In this document: piece by piece, positions 30,048 to 37,815 of the stretch
Layout of the letters: each line of letters starts with the position of its first letter
How positions within the stretch are numbered: the stretch's first letter is position 1
DNA from: Hyphomicrobiales bacterium
Lineage (GTDB): Bacteria; Pseudomonadota; Alphaproteobacteria; Rhizobiales; Beijerinckiaceae
Reading direction: 5' to 3'
Length of the DNA stretch: 43,363 nt
Assembly (NCBI GenBank): GCA_947455455.1
Contig: CANGOE010000017.1
Span: forward strand, 1-43,363
Notes under the pieces: generated by a model
The model's input: only the letters and a program-made list of their open reading frames with translations
What the model was told of the DNA's origin: nothing
Databases searched by the model: none
Made by a program: the position numbers and the translations under genes

Positions 30048-32087
30048 ATGAATAAATATGGTCAAACCATCTGTCTTTCCATGATTGTGAAAAACGAGGC
30101 TCCGGTTATTACCCGCTGTCTTGAAAGCGTGCGCAGTATCATTGATTATTGGATCATCGTTGATACAGGATCGACCGACGGCACCCAGGACATCATCAAA
30201 GAGTATTTCAAGGATATTCCGGGCGAATTGCACGAGAAGAAATGGCGGGATTTCGCGTTCAACCGTTCGCAGGCGTTGGAACTCTCGCGGCCGAAAGCCG
30301 ACTATTCATTTGTCATCGATGCCGATGATTTTATGAAATATCCCGATCAGTTCGAAATGCCCTATCTGGTGCAGAATTGCTATACTGTGAACCTGTCCGA
30401 TAGCGGCTTGTCCTATCCCCGCATCCAGTTGATGAGCAACAGCCAGAATTGGTATTATCGCGGAGTCTTGCACGAATTTGCGACATGCGATGCCCAGCAC
30501 ACGGTTGGCAATCTGCCCATTACCATGGTGCGCAATCATGATGGCGCGCGCCGCAGGGATCCCAAAACCTATTCGCGTGATGCCGGTATTCTTTCCAAAG
30601 CACTGGCCAAGGAAAAGGACAGCTTCCTGAAGACGCGCTATACTTTCTATCTGGCGCAAAGCTATCGGGATTGTAAGGAATTCGATAACGCCATCAAAAC
30701 TTACCTGCAACGCTCCACAATGGGCGGCTGGCAGGAAGAGGTCTTTTATAGCCTTTATCAGGTGGCTCGATTGCGCGAGGCGCTCGGCCAGCCCGATGAC
30801 GAAATCATCAAAGCCTATGAGACTGCGACCGCCGCCATGCCGGGCCGTAATGAAGCCCGCCATGCGGCGGCCCGTTTCTGCCGTCAAAAAGGACACTATC
30901 AAAAAGGCTTCGATCTGGCCCAAGCCGGACTGCATCTGACCTATCCCGTCGGGTGCTTGTTCGGCGAGCCGGGTGTCTATGAATTCGGGTTGTTCGATGA
31001 ATATGCAGTCAATGCCTATTGGATCGGTAATTATCATGAATGTATAGACGTCTGCCTGAAGCTGATTGCAGGCGGGCGTATTCCGCCTGTCCATCATGCC
31101 CGCATTGTGAAAAATGCCTCGGAAGCCGCCAAGGCCCTCAAAGCCCTTGCGGCTGGCGGCACAGATGCAACTCCGTCAACCCCGATTCCCCAACCCGCCG
31201 CCACGCTTGTGCCTGTGCAACCACAGCCTATTCAAAGCGCATTCGATCTCGCGCAGGCGATTGGATTGAACGGGACCATCGAAATTCTGGATATTGGTGC
31301 TTCTGCGATCAACGAGCATCCCGGCTACAAGCATCTGGTGAAAACCGGCAAAGCTCGCCTGAATGCTTTCGAGGGCGATGAGCGGCAAGTCGAGGCCATG
31401 AAGATGGCCTTTGGCGACAATATCCGGCTCTACAAGGAGTTTCTGTTCGATGGATCGGAAGCGACAGTCCATCTGGCAGATCCGCAAAGCGGGATGACCT
31501 CTCTGTTGCCATCCGACCAGAAGGCTATAGCCTTTTTCAATGGATTTGAGAATTTCAGCCGTGTCCTCGGCCAGTCGACAGTCAAGACCACGCGGTTGGA
31601 TGATGTCGCTTCCTTACCGGACATCGAATATCTGAAAATGGATATTCAGGGTGCGGAGCTGACCGTTTTGCAAAACGGTCTCAAGACGCTCGCTTCTTGC
31701 CTGATGGTGCAGATCGAAATCTCGTTCATCCCTCTTTATGAAAATCAGCCTGCCTTTGGCGAGGTGGATGTTTTCATGCGCCAGCAGGGTTTTGTCCCGC
31801 ATTGCTTTACCGAGATCAAGCGCTGGTCAATTACCCCGACGATCTACCACAACAATTTCCGTGTTCCGGGCAACCAGCTTCTTGAAGGGGATCTGGTGTA
31901 TATTCGCAGTCCCTTCCACCTCGAACGCCTTGATGACACGCAAATCAAGAAGCTGGCTCTGCTGGCGCATCAATTGTACGGCAGTACAGATTTATGCCAC
32001 TTCCTGATGCTGGAATTGCAAAAGCGCGGTTGTCTCGAACAAGCCATTGTCGAACGCTATTCGGCCTTGTTCGCCCACCGGGCGTAA
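30048..32087 (+). CDS. glycosyltransferase-TPR-FkbM methyltransferase fusion
   Basis: This 679-residue cytoplasmic protein has three parts. Residues 5-110 form a GT2 glycosyltransferase core, with LSMIVKNEAPVITRCLESV, VDTGSTDGT and the DxD-type motif D91-A-D-D. Residues about 190-370 are helical, TPR-like repeats, as in glycosyltransferases that act on proteins or lipid-linked sugars. After a Pro-rich linker (about 380-405), a FkbM methyltransferase domain runs from EILDIGASAINEHPG near residue 411, with LKMDIQGAELTVLQNG and a conserved acidic segment. It could add a sugar and methylate it. ATG 30048 is preceded by GGGAAGA. It directly follows autotransporter 2 but has a separate transcription unit because of the strong terminator. 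Confidence 0.83.
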   Translation: MNKYGQTICLSMIVKNEAPVITRCLESVRSIIDYWIIVDTGSTDGTQDIIKEYFKDIPGELHEKKWRDFAFNRSQALELSRPKADYSFVIDADDFMKYPDQFEMPYLVQNCYTVNLSDSGLSYPRIQLMSNSQNWYYRGVLHEFATCDAQHTVGNLPITMVRNHDGARRRDPKTYSRDAGILSKALAKEKDSFLKTRYTFYLAQSYRDCKEFDNAIKTYLQRSTMGGWQEEVFYSLYQVARLREALGQPDDEIIKAYETATAAMPGRNEARHAAARFCRQKGHYQKGFDLAQAGLHLTYPVGCLFGEPGVYEFGLFDEYAVNAYWIGNYHECIDVCLKLIAGGRIPPVHHARIVKNASEAAKALKALAAGGTDATPSTPIPQPAATLVPVQPQPIQSAFDLAQAIGLNGTIEILDIGASAINEHPGYKHLVKTGKARLNAFEGDERQVEAMKMAFGDNIRLYKEFLFDGSEATVHLADPQSGMTSLLPSDQKAIAFFNGFENFSRVLGQSTVKTTRLDDVASLPDIEYLKMDIQGAELTVLQNGLKTLASCLMVQIEISFIPLYENQPAFGEVDVFMRQQGFVPHCFTEIKRWSITPTIYHNNFRVPGNQLLEGDLVYIRSPFHLERLDDTQIKKLALLAHQLYGSTDLCHFLMLELQKRGCLEQAIVERYSALFAHRA

Positions 32088-32126
32088 GGGGCTCGCCGCC
32101 GGTTGTTGCCAGAGATGGCTACACCC

Positions 32127-32930
32127 TTACGGTTTTTTGACAGCGACAACTTCCATGCAGACCCTGTAGCGTTTGCTGATGCCATAGCGGACGGGCATGA
32201 AGCCATGATCCTCAAGCAAGGCATAAAGACGCTGGCGCGAGAAATTGTGGTAGTGCTCCATCTCGTTCCAGTAGGGGTTGACGTTGTTCGCGTTCAACTG
32301 ATGCCAAACCGAACTCTCGCAGTTTGGCATGGACACAAACAGGACGCCGCCCGGTTCCATCAGATGCCCGACTTGTGCCAGCATGTCGTTGGGGTAGGGG
32401 ACATGTTCAAGAACATCCATCATGCTGACAACGGCAAAGCTCTTGTCGAAGGTCAGATGTTCGAGCTTGTCATGATAGGCCTCAACGCCGAGTTGCTTGA
32501 TCAAGGCGACACTCTCGCCCCGCAAATCGACACCCACTGGACTGAAACCGTATTCCTGTGCAGTCAGCAACAATGAGCCGTTACCGAAGCCGATATCGAG
32601 CCAGTGGCCCTTGTCGCGATAAGGCAGAACCTTTTCGATCATTTCGGCTGAGACATAACGGTTGGCCTCGAAATTATAGCCGACCCTCTGATTGTCCTGG
32701 GTTTTTCTGAAGACGATTTCGGCCGCTTCATCGGTGAAATAGCCATCGGTAAAAATGTGATGGCAATCGTCGCATTTGTGCCAGTAAATGTAAGGGAATA
32801 GAACGGGGTCATAGGAAGGGTGATTGGTGCAATCACCCTGCGCAAAGCGCTGGAATGATTTGCTGGCACAGAGCGGGCATGCCTCGTAAAGATGCCGTTC
32901 GCTATCACTCTGTTCAACGCCCTGAAACAT
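32127..32930 (-). CDS. class I SAM methyltransferase with N-terminal zinc-ribbon-like motif
   Basis: This 267-residue protein has an N-terminal CPLC (18-21) and CDDC (53-56) pair that may bind zinc, followed by a Rossmann methyltransferase domain: HWLDIGFGNGSLLL (109-122), VGVDLRG, and MMDVLEHVPYPNDML. This arrangement is common in methyltransferases of sugar and cell-surface gene clusters. GGAG six bases before ATG 32930 fixes the start; a TTG at 32942 is unlikely. It is convergent with the glycosyltransferase fusion gene and divergent from the methyltransferase at 33116. The substrate is unknown. Confidence 0.82.
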   Translation of the reverse strand: MFQGVEQSDSERHLYEACPLCASKSFQRFAQGDCTNHPSYDPVLFPYIYWHKCDDCHHIFTDGYFTDEAAEIVFRKTQDNQRVGYNFEANRYVSAEMIEKVLPYRDKGHWLDIGFGNGSLLLTAQEYGFSPVGVDLRGESVALIKQLGVEAYHDKLEHLTFDKSFAVVSMMDVLEHVPYPNDMLAQVGHLMEPGGVLFVSMPNCESSVWHQLNANNVNPYWNEMEHYHNFSRQRLYALLEDHGFMPVRYGISKRYRVCMEVVAVKKP

Positions 32931-33115
32931 GACAAACTCCAAAATAATTCCGTTGAATCTTTTACAATATTTTCTCCGTCAGTCTATTTAAATAGAGCCG
33001 AATGGATCACCTTTCCGTGAAAAACAATCGCATATAGAAAAGCCTTTTTTGTTCTGGTTTGGAAAGAATTGTCCTATACAGATAGGCTTTAAATGAGAGT
33101 ATCGGGGTAAAATTC

Positions 33116-34318
33116 ATGTCTGGTGAACCGCTGTCAGATATCGTGTCGGAACAGTATGAGCGTTGGGTCTATCCCCAGCCGATTGTTGATTTGCCTCTCT
33201 GGCTCCAGTCCTCCTGGCAATGGTTCGATCCATCCCATGCCCAGCCTTTGTTCTGGCCGAATCGGGACGCAAGGCCCGACCTCGACATTCTGATTGCCGG
33301 ATGCGGGACCAATCAGGCCGCTGTCATCGCCTATTGCAATCCGCAATCGCGTGTTCTCGCGGTGGACATCAGCCGTTCCTCTCTCAATCATCAGCAATTT
33401 CTGAAAGATAAGTACAAGCTCGATAATCTTGAATTGCTACGCCATCCGATCGAGAATTTGCATGAACTCGACCGTTCATTCGATCTGATCATTTCGACCG
33501 GTGTTCTCCATCATATGGATGACCCCAAGGCGGGTATGAAAGCATTGGCGCAATGTTTGCGGCCTGATGGGGTTATTGCATTGATGCTGTATGCCCGTTT
33601 CGGACGTTTGGGCGTTGAAATGATGCAATCGGTGTTCCGTGAAATGGGATTGAAGCAGGACGAGCCTTCACTTGCCATTGTCAGAGAGGTGATTTCCGCA
33701 TTGCCTGCCGATCATCCGGTGCAAAGCTACCTCAAGATCGCGCCGGATTTGCAATTCGATGCGGGTTTGGTTGATACGTTTTTACACGGACGCGACAAAA
33801 GCTACACGATCGATGACTGTTTCGATCTCGCCGAATCTGCCGGATTGACGATGCAGGACATGTTTATGAAGTCGCCCTACTACCCGAACCCGTCGGGTAA
33901 TGATGCCTTCTACAATATGGTGTCCGCATTGCCTGAAAGGCAACAATGGTCGATCATGGAACGGACCCATTTCCGCAATGGGTGCCACTTTTTTACTGTC
34001 TGCCATCAGGGCAGGGATCCAGGCACCTACCGGATCGATTTCAACAGCGAGCAGATGCTCCGTTACAAGCCGGTTTTGCGCTATCGCTGTCATGTGGATG
34101 GACATTTGCTCAATCGGCCCGGTTTCCAAATTCCTCTGGAATTGATGCAACAAGCCCTGATTCGTTACGCTGACGGGGTGCGTTCAATCGAGGAGATCGT
34201 TTCGGAAGCGCGCAGGGTCTCTTCGCTTGCCTCTTTCCCTCTGCCGCAGTCTTTGGAATATGGCAGACAGTTTTTCAAATCCCTCTGGCTGGCCGATTTT
34301 ATTGCAGTCAAAATTTAA
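33116..34318 (+). CDS. class I SAM-dependent methyltransferase with C-terminal extension
   Basis: This 400-residue protein begins with SEQYERWVYPQPIVDLP, a motif seen before some TPR-linked methyltransferase domains. The SAM loop ILIAGCGTNQAAV (58-70), AVDISRSSL and ISTGVLHHMDDPKAGM follow. The second half, from about residue 240, is not a known methyltransferase part. It contains the segment RNGCHFFTVCHQGRD and ends with RYADGVRSIEEI, which resembles a small helical cap domain. No membrane signal is seen. The start is ATG 33116, preceded by GGGG. It probably methylates a sugar or small molecule, but the substrate is not evident. Confidence 0.78.
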   Translation: MSGEPLSDIVSEQYERWVYPQPIVDLPLWLQSSWQWFDPSHAQPLFWPNRDARPDLDILIAGCGTNQAAVIAYCNPQSRVLAVDISRSSLNHQQFLKDKYKLDNLELLRHPIENLHELDRSFDLIISTGVLHHMDDPKAGMKALAQCLRPDGVIALMLYARFGRLGVEMMQSVFREMGLKQDEPSLAIVREVISALPADHPVQSYLKIAPDLQFDAGLVDTFLHGRDKSYTIDDCFDLAESAGLTMQDMFMKSPYYPNPSGNDAFYNMVSALPERQQWSIMERTHFRNGCHFFTVCHQGRDPGTYRIDFNSEQMLRYKPVLRYRCHVDGHLLNRPGFQIPLELMQQALIRYADGVRSIEEIVSEARRVSSLASFPLPQSLEYGRQFFKSLWLADFIAVKI

Positions 34319-34536
34319 AGAGGGTTGCAACCCGGTTTAATCACGACCAATGCCATTCCGTCTCATAGGATATGCTTGGTTGCCTTGTGGTGTGGAAGGG
34401 ATTGATCAGCAAAGCAGTGACAATACTGAAGATTAAATCTTGATTATGGCTTGATATGCTTCGAGTTATCATGATTTCGTTTGCTATAATCAATGGCCCG
34501 GATATTTGACGTCAAGAAAAATGGTGGTTTGGCATC

Positions 34537-34554
34537 TGTGATATTAATATCACA
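34537..34554. promoter_or_regulatory. perfect 18-base palindrome upstream of the porin gene
   Basis: TGTGATATTAATATCACA is a perfect palindrome. The TGTGA/TCACA arms are those of CRP/FNR-type sites, but the spacing is eight bases rather than the six of the E. coli CRP site. It lies 27-44 bases upstream of a candidate -35 element, a good place for an activator. Confidence 0.55.
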
Positions 34555-34580
34555 TGCCCTTGTATAGTCCCTGAGGGGCG

Positions 34581-34609
34581 TTGACGGATCACGATGACTA
34601 AAATAGGTC
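34581..34609 (+). promoter_or_regulatory. candidate promoter of the porin gene
   Basis: TTGACG (34581-34586), 17 bases of spacing and TAGGTC (34604-34609) form a moderate promoter match. The -10 element is weak, in keeping with a need for an activator. Confidence 0.35.
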
Positions 34610-34661
34610 TGGGGTGCAAATTTAGGTTGCACTAATTTAAACATATCTGAGGAGATCCGTT

Positions 34662-35621
34662 GTGCGTAAAATCGTATCGTCTGTTATTTTGGTTTCGGCC
34701 CTGGCTGTGTCTTCGGCGATTGCTGCCGATCTTCCAAGCAAGAAGTCAGCCCCGACCCCTCCAGTATTCTCTGGCATTGATGCTTTCGGTTCGGTTGCGG
34801 CCGGCTACAACTGGGGCAATTTCTCTGCTCCTGGCTCCAGCCTTGATGCAAACGGTATGAACCTTGCCGGCCGTGCTACTTTCTCGGCCCCAGTTTCGGG
34901 TCTGATTGGTTTCCAGGCTGACGGTACCCTTGATCGCAACGTCAACAAGTTGCCAGGCGCGATGCTCGGTGGTGATAAAGACACCAACCTGATCCGCACC
35001 ACCGGCGACCTCGCAGCCCACGTGTATCTGCGTAATTCGACCGGTTTGATCGGTGTGATCGGTCAGGCCAGTGCTTCGGAACTGAACATCGGCTTCTTGT
35101 CGGACCGTCGTTACTTCGCCGGTCTTGAAGGCCAGTATTTCATTGGTAACACCACCCTGTACGCTCAGGCCGCTTACCAGAATGCCAATTTCGGCTTTAC
35201 CACCGGTATGTTTGGCGGTGGCAGTTCCTCGCTCGGTCTGAGCGCTGATGGCGTCACTGTTTTGGGCCAGGTCCGTCATTTCCTGACACCAAATGCCATG
35301 ATCGCTCTGAAGGGCGGTTATGAAGTGGTTGAAACTACAACCGATTTGGGTGGTGGTAGCCTGCGTCATTCGGCATGGATGGTTGGCGCAAAGGGTGAAT
35401 ACCGCTTCGACAAGTCGCCAGTGAGCGCTTTTGTTGATGTTGACTACCGCAAGGGCGAGTTCAACACCGGCGGTTCGAAAGAAAGCGAAACACGCGGCAT
35501 GCTCGGTTTGAAGTATAGCTTCGGTTCCACCACTCTGATCGAGCGTGATCGTAACGGCGCTTCGCTGGATCCAATCCGTTCGCTGAAGGCTATTCTGCCG
35601 ATCGGTGGCTTGGCTCAGTAA
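34662..35621 (+). CDS. outer membrane beta-barrel porin
   Basis: This 319-residue protein has a signal peptide of about 21-22 residues, and the mature protein begins ADLPSKKSAP, typical of alphaproteobacterial porin/Omp25-like proteins. Alternating amphipathic strands rich in Gly, Tyr and Phe run through the whole length. The last clear strand is MLGLKYSFGSTTLIERDR, after which about 20 residues form a tail that ends in Q rather than an aromatic residue. It starts with GTG at 34662, supported by GAGGAG at 34649-34654. Codon use is biased to GGT and AAC, hinting at high expression. A strong terminator follows. Confidence 0.8.
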   Translation: MRKIVSSVILVSALAVSSAIAADLPSKKSAPTPPVFSGIDAFGSVAAGYNWGNFSAPGSSLDANGMNLAGRATFSAPVSGLIGFQADGTLDRNVNKLPGAMLGGDKDTNLIRTTGDLAAHVYLRNSTGLIGVIGQASASELNIGFLSDRRYFAGLEGQYFIGNTTLYAQAAYQNANFGFTTGMFGGGSSSLGLSADGVTVLGQVRHFLTPNAMIALKGGYEVVETTTDLGGGSLRHSAWMVGAKGEYRFDKSPVSAFVDVDYRKGEFNTGGSKESETRGMLGLKYSFGSTTLIERDRNGASLDPIRSLKAILPIGGLAQ

Positions 35622-35650
35622 TTTTACCGATAGCGTCAGAATATGAATTG

Positions 35651-35682
35651 AAACCTGGCAGCTTGGCTGCCAGGTTTTTTTT
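35651..35682 (+). terminator. Rho-independent terminator after the porin gene
   Basis: ACCTGGCAGC pairs perfectly with GCTGCCAGGT around a three-base loop, followed by eight Ts (35675-35682). It lies 30 bases after the stop codon. Confidence 0.93.
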
Positions 35683-35791
35683 ATTGAAAATATTGTGATG
35701 CAACTTTTTCGGAAATAAACGCGCCAGGTGAGACGATGCTCTCAGGCCGTTGGCGTGAAGAGTGGGTGCTTGGAATGTTGGGCAGTAAGCC

Positions 35792-37315
35792 CTATACGAC
35801 ACGCATTGTTGTCGATCCCAAGCCGATCAGGTTCCAGGTTGGGTTGTTTGCATTCATTGTCCAACAGCCCAATAAATTGTTTGTAGGGTTCAGCCACATG
35901 ATGTCGGATGTGCCGTCAGCGTTGTAATCACCAATTGCGGCAATGTTCATTGTCGTTGAACCTTGTCCGACCATTGACCAGGAGGGAGTGTTATTGTTCA
36001 TTGACCAAACTCCAACCAAATTATTGGTTGGGTTCAGCCATAAAATGTCACTCGTTCCATCACCATTGAAATCACCGAAGCCAGCAATATTCATGGTTGT
36101 TGAGCCTTGCCCCACCAGTTGCCAGCTCAATTGATTGTTGTTCATTGACCAGATACCGGCCAGGTTGTTTGTCGGGTTAAGCCACAGCACATCTGTGGTT
36201 CCGTCACCGTTGAAATCGCCCACGCCTGCGACATTCATTGTGGTTGAACCCATGCCAATTAATGACCATGTCGGTTGGCCATTATGCATAGACCAGACAC
36301 CCATCAAGTTATTGGTAGGATTTTGCCATAGGACATCGGAACTTCCATCACCATTAAAATCGCCAATCGCCGCGATCCTCATAGTGGTTGAGCCTGTTCC
36401 GACATTGGAAAAGGTTGGCGTGCCATTGTTCATTGACCACAGACTGATGGCGTTTGTCGTCGGGTCTTGCCAAAGGACATCTGTTGTCCCGTCACCATTG
36501 AAATCGCCAGTTCCGGCAAGTGTCATTGTCGTGCTCACCTGACCGATCAAATTCCAGCTATATTGCCCGTTGCTAACACTCCATAATCCCACGAGATTAT
36601 TAGAAGGGTTGCGCCAGAGAACGTCAGAATTGCCGTCTCCATTGTAATCGTTTTGTGCAATTTGACTGTTTAATGTATTTATAATCGAGCTGACATTGAT
36701 GATGCCAGTTGAAGTGAATTTTAGCTGTTCAATGTTTGACAAAACGTCTCTGCCGTCAGGCCCATTGACGATGATGTTGTTTCCACTGCGCTTTATAGTG
36801 TAAGATCCATATGATCCTGCAAAAACAGCAATATCTGAGCCCGCGCCGCCATCGATAAAATCATTCCCTAGGCCGCCAATCAGGGTGTCATTACTTGCAG
36901 ATCCAACAATATTATCGGTCCCAGATAAAATTTGGTAAAATGTATTATAATCATCGGCAGTTGATAGCGTCGTCGCATCATTGAACATTTCAAGGCTTGA
37001 GGCGCTAAAATTTTGCACCCCCCATTCGGGGATCCATTGGGATCCGTTCCAATATAATTCGATGTATCCAGTTGTTGTTCCTCCTGTAACAATTTTATAG
37101 TTTTGTGCATTTGTGTAATAATTTAAATTATATCCCCCAAATATTGACGAATAATATACACCGCCGTAAAACCAATCTACTTCAAGAACGTTTTGATAAT
37201 TAATATTATTGTATGACAAATTGTTATAAACAAACGATTGATAAGAATAGTTTAGAATTCTTGAAATGTTGAAATTTTCCATATTTAAAGCAGTGTTTGC
37301 GAAAATTTCTGACAT
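35792..37315 (-). CDS. RTX / FG-GAP (VCBS) repeat surface or secreted protein
   Basis: This 507-residue protein lacks a Sec signal. Residues 1-130 are rich in Tyr and Asn (NYSYQSFVYNNLSYNNINYQ). Residues 131-161 are RTX-like calcium-binding nonapeptides (GGLGND, GGAGSD), which usually mark type I secretion. From residue 223 to the end there are six tandem 48-residue FG-GAP units, each opening with DxNxDGxxD (for example DFNGDGTTD) and containing NPTNNLxGxWSMNN and GSTTM. The first five units carry a near-intact calcium loop; the sixth has DYNADGTSD. FG-GAP repeats form beta-propellers in adhesins and lectins. AAGGA precedes ATG 37315. No type I secretion genes are in the window. Confidence 0.8.
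   Translation of the reverse strand: MSEIFANTALNMENFNISRILNYSYQSFVYNNLSYNNINYQNVLEVDWFYGGVYYSSIFGGYNLNYYTNAQNYKIVTGGTTTGYIELYWNGSQWIPEWGVQNFSASSLEMFNDATTLSTADDYNTFYQILSGTDNIVGSASNDTLIGGLGNDFIDGGAGSDIAVFAGSYGSYTIKRSGNNIIVNGPDGRDVLSNIEQLKFTSTGIINVSSIINTLNSQIAQNDYNGDGNSDVLWRNPSNNLVGLWSVSNGQYSWNLIGQVSTTMTLAGTGDFNGDGTTDVLWQDPTTNAISLWSMNNGTPTFSNVGTGSTTMRIAAIGDFNGDGSSDVLWQNPTNNLMGVWSMHNGQPTWSLIGMGSTTMNVAGVGDFNGDGTTDVLWLNPTNNLAGIWSMNNNQLSWQLVGQGSTTMNIAGFGDFNGDGTSDILWLNPTNNLVGVWSMNNNTPSWSMVGQGSTTMNIAAIGDYNADGTSDIMWLNPTNNLLGCWTMNANNPTWNLIGLGSTTMRVV
35795..36649 (-). repeat. six tandem 144-base repeats coding for FG-GAP units
   Basis: The 3' part of the RTX/FG-GAP gene consists of six tandem copies of a 144-base unit, the last one slightly shortened. 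Neighbouring copies are closely similar at the protein level, with the same NPTNNL and GSTTMN stretches. This points to recent duplication or gene conversion between copies. Confidence 0.85.
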
Positions 37316-37529
37316 TTTGTTTCAGTCCTTCCAATATGAAATTGGTTCTAAATTTGATAATTTAAAAAATATTACAAAGTATTTTGTGTGGCAAGTTATT
37401 TAAATAAAAATTTGTGTTGCGATGCAAAAATTTTGTTTTTGTTATGTTCGTCAATATGGAAGTTTATTTTTGACATAAACGTTGGCCTGACGTCAAAATC
37501 TTTAATCTTGTCTTTTTGAGGGGATTTAA

Positions 37530-37606
37530 TGGTGCCCAGGGACGGGATCGAACCGCCGACACTGCGATTTTCAGTCGCATGCTCTACCAACTGAGCTACC
37601 TGGGCA
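37530..37606 (-). tRNA. tRNA-Phe (anticodon GAA)
   Basis: On the minus strand a full cloverleaf is visible: acceptor stem TGCCCAG/CTGGGCA, D-arm GCTCAGTTGGTAGAGC, anticodon stem GCGA/TCGC around CTGAAAA with anticodon GAA, and T-arm GGCGGTTCGATCCCGTC. The 3' CCA is encoded. I see no clear terminator downstream of it. Confidence 0.95.
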
Positions 37607-37815
37607 TTTCCGGCATGACCAGTTGGCTGGTGCAGGCGGGTGACGGGCGTGAACCCAACAATCCGTTGCGTCACATCGTCAATAGGGTGCTTATAGTGTC
37701 ATGTTTTATGACTGTCTAGGGTGTTCGCACAGGAATAATGCTAAACTGTTGATTGTTGGTTCTCAGGCAGGGATTTTTAACGCCAAGACTAACGTCAAGA
37801 CCTTGGTGCCGCCTG

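Larger units (their letters stand above)
34319..34661. other. 343-base intergenic region upstream of the porin gene
   Basis: The region has no gene. It carries a self-complementary GGGTTGCAACCC right after the methyltransferase stop, a TTGACGTCAA palindrome (34506-34515), an 18-base palindrome (34537-34554) and a candidate promoter (34581-34609). This concentration of symmetric elements suggests controlled expression of the porin. Confidence 0.6.

Noticed and set aside
35795-36649. CRISPR-like array
   Set aside because: The repeats are 144 bases long, contiguous, in frame and encode FG-GAP units; there are no spacers.
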